A stretch of DNA of 64,000 nucleotides from Boswellia sacra. Its lineage: Eukaryota > Streptophyta > Magnoliopsida > Sapindales > Burseraceae. The translations under genes and the position numbers were made by a program. This document shows, in pieces, positions 26,201-37,931 of the stretch; the stretch's first letter is position 1; each line of letters opens with the position of its first letter. Where the stretch lies: positions 558,001 to 622,000 of the forward strand of contig SNVD02013908.1 of the NCBI GenBank assembly GCA_013180625.2, in the 5' to 3' direction. The notes under the pieces are model-generated. The model was not told where the DNA came from, did no database searches, and was given only the letters and a program-made list of their open reading frames with translations.

Positions 26201-27259
26201 AACCCATTTACATTTACACCCTTACCCGACGTTGAGGAAACAACTTGCATATCTGCTTTATAACCACAGACTGTTTATGAAGAAGTTCAGAGAGGATTGC
26301 CATCTGCAAGTCAGGAAATGCGTTAGGCAACAAATCAAGGACAATGAGGATTTAGATATATGACCATAATAGTAGGACATCGCAGATGGATGTATGCTTC
26401 AACAAACATGTAATTAAAGGAATAATATACAAGACAATAATATCAATATCAAAAAGTAATCAGGACAATAGGCCTCACATGCCCCAAGCTCTGAGTGCAA
26501 ATAAGGTTAGGATAGAACTTCTCTAGTTGTTCTACGCGATTCTTTTCCAACTGCAACGATACAACCAGACATAAAACATCTTCATTTGTAATAAAAACAA
26601 GATTACAAAACTCACAACCTGATTACCCATAATGAAACCAAGAACATTATTTATACCATTGACTGAGCTGATTCAAACACTGCATATTTGACTTTCAATT
26701 CATGAGATTTCCTTTCAATCTCTAGCTTCCCTGCGAGAAAATCAATGTAAAACAACTTTTTACCTAAATTGCATTTAATGGTAACAAATTATGAGCAGCC
26801 AAGTAGCCAACCTTTTGCAAGTTGCTCTTTACTACGACGGAGCCTCTCTCTCAGATTTGCAAGCTTCTCATTCTGAAGCACCCTCCAATTCAGTTGATCA
26901 GCTGCCTTACCCTAACAAATTGACCTAACTGTAACATCATAACCGTTTTGTTTTTCCAAACAACAAGATAACTGTAAGGAAAGCACGAATCAAACCTTAG
27001 CGTCAAGCACTTCACTCAATCTCGAATACAATGCATCCCGACGACTCTTTAATGATTTCAACAAAGTGTTGCACTCACTTAATCTACACATTACAATCAT
27101 ACGCACCGTTTTACACCACTTGAAAATCAGTAAAAGCGTGTCAATATAAGCTTAATCAAGAAGGAATTAACAGAAATACCTGTAATTAACACAGATTGCA
27201 CAAATAGAAGCGCGATTCGAGTTCTCGCAAATGGCGCAATTACTTGTTCTCTTGTTCAT
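23294..27259 (-). CDS. ATG14: ATG14-like (Barkor/UVRAG-type) autophagy PI3-kinase subunit
   Basis: Plant ATG14 is the autophagy-specific subunit of the class III PI3-kinase complex (VPS34, VPS15, ATG6) and acts at autophagosome initiation membranes. Exons (minus): 27259-27180, 27083-26996, 26911-26812, 26730-26657, 26550-26479, 26303-26226, 26086-25962, 25678-25606, 25074-25013, 24930-24550, 23749-23647 and 23494-23294. All are in phase, giving 478 aa. The N-terminus has two CAIC motifs (Cys8/11 and Cys20/23), like the cysteine repeats of ATG14/Barkor. Residues ~28-150 are charged and helical (coiled coil: LKSLKSRRDALYSRLSEVL, EKLANLRERLRRSKEQL). The C-terminal domain has SVACITAYCYNSLCLDAPS, FEAFAKLLATLSSSKD and ends WTRAMFIDVTKK. 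All recognised family blocks are present. Databases often label such genes only as UV radiation resistance-associated. Confidence 0.88.
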
Positions 27260-29691
27260 CCTCCAGTTTCTTCAACGACAAATCAATTGGTTATTTATAT
27301 ACGTATTGAATCGAAGAAATTAAGCTTTATAGGCAAGAGGAATTACCGGGAGCCGTAAGGAGTTGGCCGGAATTGAAATCGACGGTGGACGATCACGGGA
27401 GATTCACCTTCATCGTAACGTCCAGTTATTACGGGATTTATAAATAGTTTAATTTACGTGACACTTTCGCCTTCCATATGCTAAACGAATAAATTTTGCT
27501 TACAATATTTAATTTATTTATCTTTGTCAAATAATTACGATGGCTGGACAGATAGGGTTTGAATTTGGGGACAGAAAATTGTATTTTATGCTGCCCCCAC
27601 TACTTTCTGAATTTACATGGATGCCCCCGGGATTCCATGAATTTTGGTTGGCTAAATTTTAAATTTTTTAAATGTGAGAAAATTGTTTTGGCATTTATCA
27701 CCCGGAAATTTTCTGAATTTGCATATACGCCTCATTCACCTTAAACGATGTAAAAGGCGAAAATATCTCCACCTAGAAAAGAAACTCTGTCATACCCTAG
27801 AGTTATTACCTCTAGGCCAACTAGAGATCACCACGTCAGCGCCTCATCAATGCGCGTACTCAACAAGTGCTCCCTAGTTGGCCCAGAGCCATTGCCTTGG
27901 GGTTTGACAAACTCTTTCCCACTTGACTTGTCGCTCATGCCTCGTCACTTCTAACTGTTTATGCCTCAATTATGCTACATTAAACGATATGTTGTTTACT
28001 TGTAATGCTTTTATATGACTACTCCCTTATCCTTTATTTTTATATCTGCAAATCTGGTCTTACGTTATCAAACTCTAGACCCTAGATAGGATGCCAATTT
28101 GGATCATGACATCCGAATACGACTTGACATAATAAAAAAATTAGTAGATTTGAGTTTTGGTTTAATCGTGTTCGTATTAACATTTTTAATCCGTTTAATA
28201 ATCGTGTTGTATTCGAGTTAAAGGCTTTTAATTTGCGAATACGGTTATAACACAAATCCGTTTATGATACGATTAACACAAATACGAATTAAAGAACGTT
28301 TAACATGATAACACAATTAACACAATTATTAACACAAATAATATCCACGCATTCTTATAAATTTTAATATTTTTTACTCAAATTAAAAAAAATAGAGATA
28401 TTGTATACATAAAGAGACATGTGGCGTACACCGAAGGCTGAAACCAAATATTAAAACAAATTAAACTTTAATCCAAAATCTTTAAAAAAAAACTAAATCA
28501 AATATTCAAATTTCAAAATCAATTGAAACTCTAAAATTGTATTGTGGAATGTAGATCTTATTTTTATTAATTTTATTATGGTAGAATTGCTTAAGTGCAC
28601 TATTTGTATTTATATTGCATTTGAAGTTTGCACGAGACTTGGTATTCATTATTTAATGGACATTTTTATTGTGTTGTGAATGAATTTTGTATTTTTTCTT
28701 ATTATTGCCTTTTTATTTAAAAATAAATTGTAATATATAATCATATCAAACATGTAAACATGTAATAACCATATCTATAAACATGTTGTAATCATATTAA
28801 ATGTATAAATCGGGTTAATCATATAAATATATCCAAATCGTATTAAACACATTAAGATTGTGTCTAACACCAAAAAGAATTATTTATTATTCGTATTAAC
28901 GTGTCTCATCATGTTACTTATTTAATAATCGTCTTGTGTTTGTGTTAGACTTTCTTGACACGAATAATAAACAGATTTTATTCATGTTAGATAAACCTAT
29001 ATTATATCATAACTTAACACAACACAAATACCACCTGCAAACACGAATCTAATAAGATTTTATTCATGTTAAATAAACCTATATTATATCATAACTTAAC
29101 ATAACACAAATACCACCTGCAAACTCGAATCTAATAGCCCTAACTAACTCTAGAATCTAGGGGTTAAGGCCCGTCCTACATGTCTAAGCTACTTGCTGCA
29201 CGGACCAAAGTAAATATAAACTTAAGCGCTTTGTAATGAAGACTCATTTCTCGCCGGTTAATACGGAAGTTGCTAAAGCCTTTCATTTTAGAGAGAGGAG
29301 ACTCGGACAATGATCAATTACATAATTTAATCAAGTAGCCACCGAACGAATAACCTTATTGTAACAAAATAATTCATCTAAATTGCGGTAAAAAAAAGGG
29401 AGATTAACTATACATTAGGATACAAGACTGCAAAATACTACATTAATATCAACCTAAAATAGATAAACCTTTATAATCCAAGGTGTTTGATGCTTCAAAT
29501 AAACTACCCTCTGTTTGTGTTTCAAAATTTGGAGAAAGTCAAAATCGAGGAAAAGCTGAGGGTATGATCCCAGAGCAACAAATCTTCACGTTCGGCTTTC
29601 ATGTCAAGGTTTGTGTATTAGTAGGCCGTTGATTTCTGTTCAAATTGTGATTTAGAACAAGCTTCTAACAAGTATAGTGTGGTTGTCCTCA
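27260..29691. other. Intergenic: ATG14 promoter and degenerate AT-rich repeat
   Basis: 27260-27560 is the ATG14 5' UTR and promoter. 28090-29150 is strongly AT-rich and full of recurring words such as TTAACAC, ACGAATA and ATTCGTATTAA in both orientations, as in old non-autonomous transposon debris. No ends or target duplications could be defined. 29150-29690 includes the 3' flank of the At4g37920-like gene. No gene is supported. Confidence 0.45.
28973..29136. repeat. 82 bp tandem duplication
   Basis: Two adjacent copies, 28973-29054 and 29055-29136, start AGATTTTATTCATGTTA and end CACGAATCTAATA or CTCGAATCTAATA. They differ at only a few positions, so the duplication is fairly recent. It sits at the right edge of the AT-rich repeat region. 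Confidence 0.92.
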
Positions 29692-32600
29692 TCACATAAA
29701 GTGCTTTTCCACTAGCTTCCTGAGCTCCTCCAGCTTTTCAATGACTTGTGGATTCATCAGGTCCCTAGCTTCTCTCATGAGAGTGCCTTCCTGGCTGAAC
29801 TGGTAAGCATCCACCACTGTCCTTATCATGGTGTGGAGGTTCTCTGGGGTCCTACAATTTGGGAGACCAAAAAGGTAAGACTTAATATGCCAAAATTAAG
29901 TTAAGATTTATAAGTAACCCAGCAATTGTGGAGGAAAGTAATAAACTCGTATTAACAATTTCTTTGTGTGTCCTTTCAAGGCCCCTATGATCTAAAGAAG
30001 GCAGCCAGCTTGCCAGAGGTTGATTTTTAGGAAGGAACCATTATATGACAGGGCCTGAAACCCCGACTTCAACCTGTTTTACTTTGCAATCCACTGGATG
30101 AGTCTTGTTATTTCAATAAAGATTGTACAAAGGAATGAATTTTGGAAGCTTACGTGTACAGGTTGTCCACATCCTTCCCTTCAATTTCTTCTCCTGGCGT
30201 AAATGCATCTTTCAGAGCACATAATCGCTCCTCAGGATCCTTAACTGTCAGAAGATACTTTAGAATCCTAACCTCTTTTGGCAAGAGCCTCTGAAGGTTC
30301 CCCCTCGCAGTCATATATAAATGATATAGTATGTCTTTTACCTGTAATAGAGAAAATCAGATGAGGAAAACTAGGAAAGTGGCAATTTAACATGACAACG
30401 AAAACCATTACACAATTCAGTCAAAACATTCAGAATGTAGTAACTGAAATCAGTCCGTGTTTTGTTTGTAGAACTTCCTGATTTCGTACCATCATATGAT
30501 GATGGATACAAGAAAATTCATCCATTTTATGACTATCCAGGAGTTGGCTTGTCATGATATGACAGAACCTTTAAAATTGCTTTTACTCCTTCCTAACAAG
30601 ACACATTAAGTTCTCTCCAATTCCTCTCAATGCACTCTATTCTCCTCCATTGTGATGGGGAAAATTAAATTTCCAGGTAATGGGAATATTTTCTGCCTCT
30701 TTTAGTGGAATTTTTTAACCAATCTGAATAATGAATGCAAACTCTGGTCCCAGCATTACAAATCCATAAATGCATCAACCTGGTTGGCAGAAAACTGAAA
30801 AAAGAGAAAGCCATTTTCTTAGACCAGCATTTGTGTTACCTCATCTTTCATCATGTTTGATTCCTTAGCAGCGGACCACGCTTTAGTGATCATCAGCACC
30901 AGTGCTGAATCAAGTTGATTTTTCTCAGCCAGATTGTCTATCTTTCTACAGGCAGCGTCTAACGAAGGAGAATTGATAATATCCTGGAATTTCAACTCTG
31001 CAGCATTGAGAGCTTCAATGCTATCTGTTGCGGTATCATAAGCTTGTACAGCAGCCAAGCAAGTATTCCCAAGCTTTGCTAAAGCTGGTCAGACAGAAAC
31101 AAAGAACATGTTTCACCCTTTATTCACAATATGAAAGGAAAGAAGTTAAAAATTTCTGGCAAAGCCTGGTTTTCCTTTTGGATTAGTTGCTGGTAAGAAC
31201 TGCCCTATGGAGGCTTTGTCTCCACGATAGGCATAAACCAAGTATATGTATATTAACCACACAGTAAATCAGATATAATAAGCATATGTTTAAATTAGCA
31301 ATTCAAGTCCATCATTCAGTATGTCCGACATTATAATCATGTACGAGAGGTAAATTCTCGTCAGAGTTGATGATAGGACCAGCCTAGGATATATTTAGAT
31401 GACCATGATGATAACATTAAATAAAGAACACCTGGAATATAATCTATTGGTTAATTTGCTTTCTTCCATGGATTAAGAGTTGATGTTCACATGTCAGGCC
31501 TGGAATTGGTGTTAGTGACTTCACCCTTAATAATCCCCTTATTGACACAGATGGGATAGCTTGCATTTCAAATGCATATTAAAAGGGAAAAAGAAATTGA
31601 TATGACATGACAAAGAAATCAACTAGGCTCACCATTCTGCTCAGTTGGATTATCATAATATGATTCTGCTACATTGTGTAGATGCATAAAAAATTCTTTT
31701 GTGAAATCTTTACGACGTCTGGCAACAATTTGACTTATTTCTGACGGTGCTTCCTTGACCACTTCAAGAAGTTCATTGTGTCTTTGCACATCCTCATCAA
31801 TCTGTGGAATAGAAAATCTCACCAAGTCATCAAACCAATAACACGTCAAACTTAAAACAAAACCAGTAAGCATAACATGTGGTTTATTTCTTAAAAGATC
31901 ACAGACAAATATCATTCGTGTAAAATGCTAATGTAAGTTAAGAAAATGCATTGTTGGCATCCATGGAAAATAAGCCAGTCCAAACTTAAATCAGCAACTC
32001 ATTAACTTGAAAACATCACATGTCCAGCATGGAGATCCTCCCTTCCTAGACTGAAACAAAAGACAAGAACAAAGAAAATTTGAAGCAACAAACTGCACTT
32101 AAAAGTTCAATATATAAATCGAGCAACCACCTCTTTCAGCTTTCTTCTCAGCCTAAGTAGCTTTTGTTTCATCCCAGGATCCTCCTCACTATCCGCTCGG
32201 TCTTGACAATGCTTGAAGAAATGAGATCGTAGATTGCTCCATTCCTTGCTAAAAGCAATCAACCTTCTCCAGTCAGCCAGAGTGGGCTTGTCAACCATGA
32301 AAACCTCAATAAGCTTGTCACATACTCTGATCATTTTACCATCATACAAGCACTTAGCACCATCTTTCTGATCCCTCTCTTCACCAACTCCACCGGACTC
32401 CTCATGAATAGGAGTGGTTTCAGACACCTGACCAGAATCATGATTCACGGCAGTTGTATCACCAACAACAGCAGCAAGTGAGGACCGCCGCAGCCTCAGC
32501 GGACTAACCATCAAGGGACGACCTTAAAAATTCAGAACAGCGCTTAATTAGACCCTGGCTTCAGCTCCACTTCGTTATCATTATCAATTCAACATAAACG

Positions 32601-32994
32601 TGGTGAAAATGCAGAGCCAAGTAGCGTGAAGAGAATAATGTTACCAAACTTGTGACATACACTAAAGGGGTTTTGATGGACATCAAAGCAGAGTTGGACA
32701 ATGAATCTCTTCTAGCTAAGAAAAGCTTGTGAGTTTGTGAAAAGGGCAAAAGGCTACTAAAATAAATGTAAAGAAAACACAATCAAATTTAATTTATAAA
32801 GCGAAATTTGATTGAACAAACGAAACAGAGGCTGAAGTAAGAAGCTTTGGATAGAGATACTTACATTTAATTTGATGAGAGACGCGAGAAATTGGAGGTG
32901 AACTCGTGATTGAAGAGAGCGGAGGAGCCTGTGCTCGAGAATTTCTCAGAAGGAAAAGGTAAGAACTTCGTAAAGCCCCACACGCCAACTCCAT
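29692..32994 (-). CDS. Chloroplast protein of the At4g37920 family (endoribonuclease E-like by annotation)
   Basis: Exons (minus) are 32994-32865, 32522-32131, 31801-31633, 31084-30840, 30341-30154 and 29851-29692, giving 427 aa, the length I recall for At4g37920. The first ~55 residues are rich in Ser, Arg and Leu with few acidic residues (LRSSYLFLLRNSRAQ, PPISRVSHQIK), consistent with a chloroplast transit peptide. The mature part is charged and mostly helical: KLIEVFMVDKPTLADWRRLI, then RRKDFTKEFFMHLHNVAESYY, then VKDILYHLYMTARGNLQRLL. It ends MNPQVIEKLEELRKLVEKHFM. I see no S1, RNase H-like or other catalytic motif that would justify an RNase E activity; the usual name is a database label. 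The gene is head-to-head with a plastid PPR gene, 282 bp apart. Confidence 0.85.
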
Positions 32995-33276
32995 CAGACT
33001 ACTCTAGACACTCGAGACGAGAGGCAAAACTCCGCTCACAGAACGCCGATATTTGTCCACGGGAAATAAAAGGTTTTGTTTGAAGTGGGAACGACGTCGT
33101 AATCTCCTTCTGAAAGGCAGAAAAAAGGCACGTGGCAGGAGGATAGGATTTAGTCTTTTTGTTTAACAGTTTATTTAAAACTCCGCTCCACTCCACTTAA
33201 GGATATTGTGAAACCGAGAGTTTACTAGAGCTTCTCGTAATCCTATCCTTCGCGGGAATTTTGAAGCCAACAGGCG
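32995..33276. promoter_or_regulatory. Bidirectional promoter between two plastid-protein genes
   Basis: The 282 bases separate the divergent start codons of the At4g37920-like gene and the PPR gene. A G-box CACGTG lies at 33129-33134 (in GGCACGTGGC) and a palindromic ACGACGTCGT at 33091-33100. The spacing is too short for two independent promoters plus leaders, so shared control is likely (inference). The G-box is a common light and ABA motif. Confidence 0.6.
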
Positions 33277-35145
33277 ATGCTCTCGTTAAATTTTTGGTCA
33301 CCACAAATTAGTTTGCTTCAACGACCTTTTCTTCTCGCTGTACAACCTTTGCAATCTCCAAGACAAGAGCACAACTCAAAAACAAGAAAGAGCAGTTATC
33401 ATAGAAACCCTGCAAATTTTCATTGCGTTTCTTGCAGTTGCAGAACCGTATCTTCCACCTCCCATTTTCCGGACTCGACCGATAATTTTAGTTTACAAGA
33501 TAACCCAGATTCTGGTGCTTCGAATACAACCTCCGTGAGTCAATGCGTCGACTCTGATATGCTTGCCGTTTGGCTTCAGTCATGTGGTAGTATAAAACAA
33601 GTTAGAAAAGTACATGCGATTGTTTTAAAGTGTTTAAGGGACTCTGTAACGTATGTTGATAATAATTTGATTAGTGTGTATGTGAAACATGGAAAGCTTG
33701 TTGAAGCTCGTAAAGTGTTTGACAAAATGCTTGACAGAAATGTTGTTAGCTGGACCGCGATGGTTAATGGGTATTTGAGATTTGGTTTCGAGGATGAAGC
33801 GTTAAGGCTGTATAGTAAGTCAGTCAGAAAGGGGATTCGAGCCAATGGGAAGATGTCCGTGTGTGTAATGAATATGTGCACTAGGAGGTTAGATTTTGAG
33901 CTTGGCAGACAAATTCATGCGTCTATTATAAAGTGTAATTTGAGAAACTTGATTGTGGATAGTGCGGTTCTTTACTTTTATTCGCAGTTTGGTGACGTGG
34001 CTTCTGCTTTCCGTGTATTTGATGGAATGCCGGCGAGAGATGTGATTTCTTGGACGACAATGATTACTGCTTGCTCGCAACAAGCAAAAGGGGAGGAGGC
34101 TTTTCGGATGTTCTCGCAAATGCTAAGTGATGGATTTTTGCCTAATGAGTTTACTGTCTGTAGTGTTTTGAAGGCTTGCGCTGAGGAACGAGAACTAGCT
34201 TTTGGGAGACAGTTGCACGGAGCTATAGTTAAGAAGATATACAAGGATGACGTATATATAGGAACTTCCTTAGTAGACATGTATGCAAAGTGTGCGGAGA
34301 TTTTGGACTCTAGAAAGGTATTTGATGAAATGGGGAACAGAAATACGGTTTCGTGGACTTCCATTATAGCTGGATACGCTAGGGAGGGCATTGGTGAGGA
34401 GGCTGTAAGCCTTTTTCGAGTAATGAAGAGACGAAATGTCATTGCTAATAACCTAACCATTGTGAGCATCCTTAAGGCTTGTGGCTCGATTGGGGCTTTT
34501 CAGATAGGGAGGGAGGTTCATGCTCAAATAATTAAGAATTGTATCCAAACCAATGCATACGTAGGAAGCACTCTTGTGTGGTTTTACTGTAAAAGTGGGG
34601 AGTACCCAACCGGATACAGGGTCCTCCAACAGATGCCTCTTAGGGATGTGGTCTCATGGACTGCCATGATTTCTGGTTGTGCACGTCTTGGTCACGAGTC
34701 TGAGGCTCTCGAGTTCTTGAAAGATATGTTAGAGGAGGGTGTAGAACCCAACCCTTTCACATATTCATCAGCTCTGAAAGCATGTGCCTTGCTAGAAGAC
34801 ATTGTGCATGGAAAGTTGATCCACTCTTCTGTGAAGAAGAGTACTGCATTTTCTAATGTGTTTGTAGGCAGCGCTTTGATTAATATGTATGCCAAATGCG
34901 GGTATGTATCGGAGGCATCAAAAATTTTTGACAACATGCCAGAGCGGAACTTATTCACTTGGAAGGCTATGATAGTGGGTTATGCAAGAAATGGCCTTTG
35001 CCAGGAGGCTTTGAAGCTCATGTATCGGATGCAAGCAGAAGGTATTAATGTAGATGATTACATCATTACAACAGTTTATAATGCTTGTGGAGATGTTGGG
35101 TGGGATGTGGAATCTTCATCTGGGTATTGCTTGCACTCTAGTTGA
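33277..35145 (+). CDS. PLS-class pentatricopeptide repeat protein, At4g18520 (PDM1/SEL1)-like
   Basis: An intronless 622 aa PPR protein predicted to bind plastid RNA. The Arabidopsis protein I think it matches, At4g18520 (PDM1/SEL1), acts in chloroplast transcript processing and editing and is needed for greening. The N-terminal ~60 residues are rich in S, R, Q and N with few acidic residues, like a transit peptide. From about residue 90 there are some 14 PPR units in the P-L-S pattern, with recurrent RNVVSWTAMVNGYLRFGFEDEA-, VFDGMPARDVISWTTMI- and GRQLHGAIVKK-type blocks. The last units are ALINMYAKCGYVSEASKIFD and ALKLMYRMQAEGINVDDYI. There is no E, E+ or DYW domain: it ends VESSSGYCLHSS shortly after the last repeat. 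Divergent with the At4g37920-like gene. Confidence 0.9.
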   Translation: MLSLNFWSPQISLLQRPFLLAVQPLQSPRQEHNSKTRKSSYHRNPANFHCVSCSCRTVSSTSHFPDSTDNFSLQDNPDSGASNTTSVSQCVDSDMLAVWLQSCGSIKQVRKVHAIVLKCLRDSVTYVDNNLISVYVKHGKLVEARKVFDKMLDRNVVSWTAMVNGYLRFGFEDEALRLYSKSVRKGIRANGKMSVCVMNMCTRRLDFELGRQIHASIIKCNLRNLIVDSAVLYFYSQFGDVASAFRVFDGMPARDVISWTTMITACSQQAKGEEAFRMFSQMLSDGFLPNEFTVCSVLKACAEERELAFGRQLHGAIVKKIYKDDVYIGTSLVDMYAKCAEILDSRKVFDEMGNRNTVSWTSIIAGYAREGIGEEAVSLFRVMKRRNVIANNLTIVSILKACGSIGAFQIGREVHAQIIKNCIQTNAYVGSTLVWFYCKSGEYPTGYRVLQQMPLRDVVSWTAMISGCARLGHESEALEFLKDMLEEGVEPNPFTYSSALKACALLEDIVHGKLIHSSVKKSTAFSNVFVGSALINMYAKCGYVSEASKIFDNMPERNLFTWKAMIVGYARNGLCQEALKLMYRMQAEGINVDDYIITTVYNACGDVGWDVESSSGYCLHSS

Positions 35146-35585
35146 CCTTTGCCTACTTAGGAGTTCGGATTGGCTTGAAATGGGTATCGAGATGATGGCT
35201 GTGCAGATCATAGAGATATCTACTATTGTTTTCATTGTATATCCCTTGAATTCCTGGAAACAATCCATGAAAAAACTCCATAACCTCATAAACTATGCAT
35301 GACCCTCACTTGTTATTAAGTCTCAGCCAGCTTTCTTCTACGAGAGCAGAAAGCCGTATGCTTTGGAAGAAGCTTATACAGAAGCTTGTACAGTTTGGGA
35401 AGGGGTTTTGATTGATCAAAAAGACGAACCACCGCCCACATCACCGTTCAATATTTCGTGGCCCACTATTGACCAAACCACCTTAGCACTAGGTCCAATG
35501 TGAGTAGGATCGCTTGCTTCATGATCATAACATAAGTGATTCGGTAGATTTGGATTGCTATATATCCACTCGTGTGGTACTTCAT

Positions 35586-35616
<31 letters not shown>

Positions 35617-37931
35617 AGATCCATCTATATATAGATAACGCCGTCGAGGGCAAAAAGCAGACAGGAAGGCCTGACTCTGGAAGCTTCACTACTTACTAGA
35701 GAAGGGGTTGTCCAGCTCCGTCTCTTGGATAATGTAATGTACAATCAAATCATGAACATCCGTGATCCCCACCAATTACATAATTTGGTTTATACTTTTT
35801 CACGGTGTATCAGCTATGTAAACGTAAATCTACATTCAAGTCACAAGTAATTTATGAAAAAGTGTTATGGCATGCATGATAGTCTTCCAACTTCTCCCGC
35901 CTTCAACTATTTTGGTTCGAGTTGGGTGGTTAAATGTAAATTTGGTCCTCCCTCGGTCTCCAAATTTAAATCCTCTTTCGTTAAGACTACGGATTGCTCG
36001 AGAAAAGAAATGACCCATATCCTCACCGAAGCAATTCCTAGAAAGGCTAAATGTGATTATTAACTCACTATTCATACGTTGATCACTTCAAAATTTCTAA
36101 TTCCAATCTGTTTCGTGCTAGCTCCACTAGATTTGGGCATTTCAACCGCTGGCAAATTTTGCAATTAACAATCAGTCAAAACAGATTGTGAAGTGGTTAA
36201 GAGTTAAATGCAATCGATTTATATAAAATACATTTAATGTGAGTGTCACGGAGAGTATTCAACATTCACTGGTTGAAACTCTATTGTTAGGCCACCTCGG
36301 GCATACTTTTTTATTGCTTCAAAAGCAAGGTTAAACAAAATTTGGCTCTTAGACCTTGTCTAACTCCACAATTCCAATCTTGGCAGCTATAAAATACAAC
36401 GAAATACGTTGGCAATACCAAACCTCCTCAACCGAAGCAAGTCCAACGAAGCAAATTCAAGGCCACGCTCATGTTGTACAACCTTAAAAAGCAATCTAGA
36501 CGTGGCAAATTCGTAATATTGTAGTACATAAAGGGCTTGTTTGACTTGTTTCCCAGTAAAGTCCAAATACCAGGTCCACATGCGTCCCAAAGTCGAATCC
36601 AAATTCATAACATTTTGCAAGCCCACGGACTTCCCGCTTCTCCCGCTTAATCTCGTCTCTTTCCTTCCGTTTCTTTCCATTTCACTTCAATCCAATCTCT
36701 CCTTCTCTCTTTCCCTCGCACACGCCATTCATAATTAACTCATTTATTTTAACTTCTTCTATTTTTCTCTCTTTTTTTATTTAAACCTCTCCGGATATTC
36801 TCCATTGACTCATTTTCTCGATTTCTCAATTTCCTCCGCAATCAATCTCTTCAGATCTGTAAGTGAATTTTTTTTTCGTTCTTTTCTATTATTAATAATG
36901 TTCTTTTTGGATGAACCTGGAAGAAACTATTTCTGTTAATTATTATCTTTTACTGTTTGGTTTCTTTTTGGTTTATCCGGTGAGATTGATATCAGCAGTT
37001 TGTCATGTTGTCGTTTTGCATGGTAGATTTTGCGTTTTAAGTCTGGTTGTGGCTGATGAAACCAGAGATATGAAAGTAATATTAAATAAATAAGGAAATT
37101 TAAAACACAAATTTATGGTTTAGGCACCAACAATGAAACAATACGTAAAGGCGCAGTATCGTGTTAATGGATGGAAGCATGATGTTAATAAGCACGTATT
37201 AACGGCTACCATGTGAGATTGTAACGACGTCGTTCTCTTGTAGAACATGCTAATACCAGTTTTTTTTTTTTTTTTCCTTCTATAGGCTTTATCTGTGTCG
37301 TTGAAATTGTTAGACTTTTGTTTATTTTTATTTTTTATTTTGTTTTTAGTTTTGCTTTTTGTATGCATTTGTCTGGTTTTGCTTGCCGATTCATTTTCTT
37401 CATTTGATTATTAAATCCTTGACCTTCTCGTTTTTAGCATGTTCAAAGTATTTTTCTCTCTCAAAATTCATTAACTTTTAGTTTTTTTATATATATAATA
37501 TTTTGATTTTGACGTGAGTGAAGGTAGGGCTTTCTTTACCGTAAACCTTTTATTGTTTTAAAATTGTCGTGGCTTAGAGAAGAATTTGCTTGAATACATG
37601 ACTTGTTTGAATGTTGAACTTTCATAGTTACATTATGTGCTTAAAATGCTGGAGATTTTATTGAATGGATGAACAAACGATGTTGCTGGAGTTGTTTTCC
37701 GATGTGAATTCCATTTCTGTCTAAAAGCCTGCTTTCAGTGAAGTTTTATGAATTTCTCTGTGTAAGAGTATCATGTTGACCTGGTATTGATATGAATCAG
37801 CATACAATTCTTCAAAAATTTACATGGTCTTTGTGTATTTTTTGCAGGAATACGGGCAGGATAGATCAAGATCAAGATTTTAGAGCCATGTTTCTATGAG
37901 CTGGACTGCAAATTTATAGTTTTCTGAAATT
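35146..37931 (+). other. PPR 3' flank, then 5' UTR and leader intron of the GRX-DEP-DUF547 gene
   Basis: 35146-36600 holds the PPR 3' UTR and otherwise unassigned DNA. A pyrimidine-rich leader (about 36650-36858) ends at AGATCT followed by GTAAGT. Its intron would run 36859-37847 and end TTTTTTGCAG, leaving 84 bases of 5' UTR before the ATG at 37932. The leader intron contains the 12-base palindrome AACGACGTCGTT at 37223-37234. No other gene is supported. Confidence 0.6.
35591..35616. repeat. (TA)n microsatellite
   Basis: An uninterrupted TA run in the intergenic region downstream of the PPR gene. Confidence 0.9.

Noticed and set aside
26226..26303. Apparent frameshift in ATG14 exon 6
   Set aside because: It came from a misread base. 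On rechecking, the exon reads through MAILSELLHKQSVVIKQICK without a break.
33576..34958. Minus-strand frames of 76-163 codons opposite the PPR gene
   Set aside because: Antisense shadows of an intronless coding region with no recognisable domains.
35054..35302. Overlapping frame after the PPR gene that might signal a frameshifted E/DYW tail
   Set aside because: The residues do not resemble E, E+ or DYW motifs, and the main frame ends naturally after the last PPR unit.
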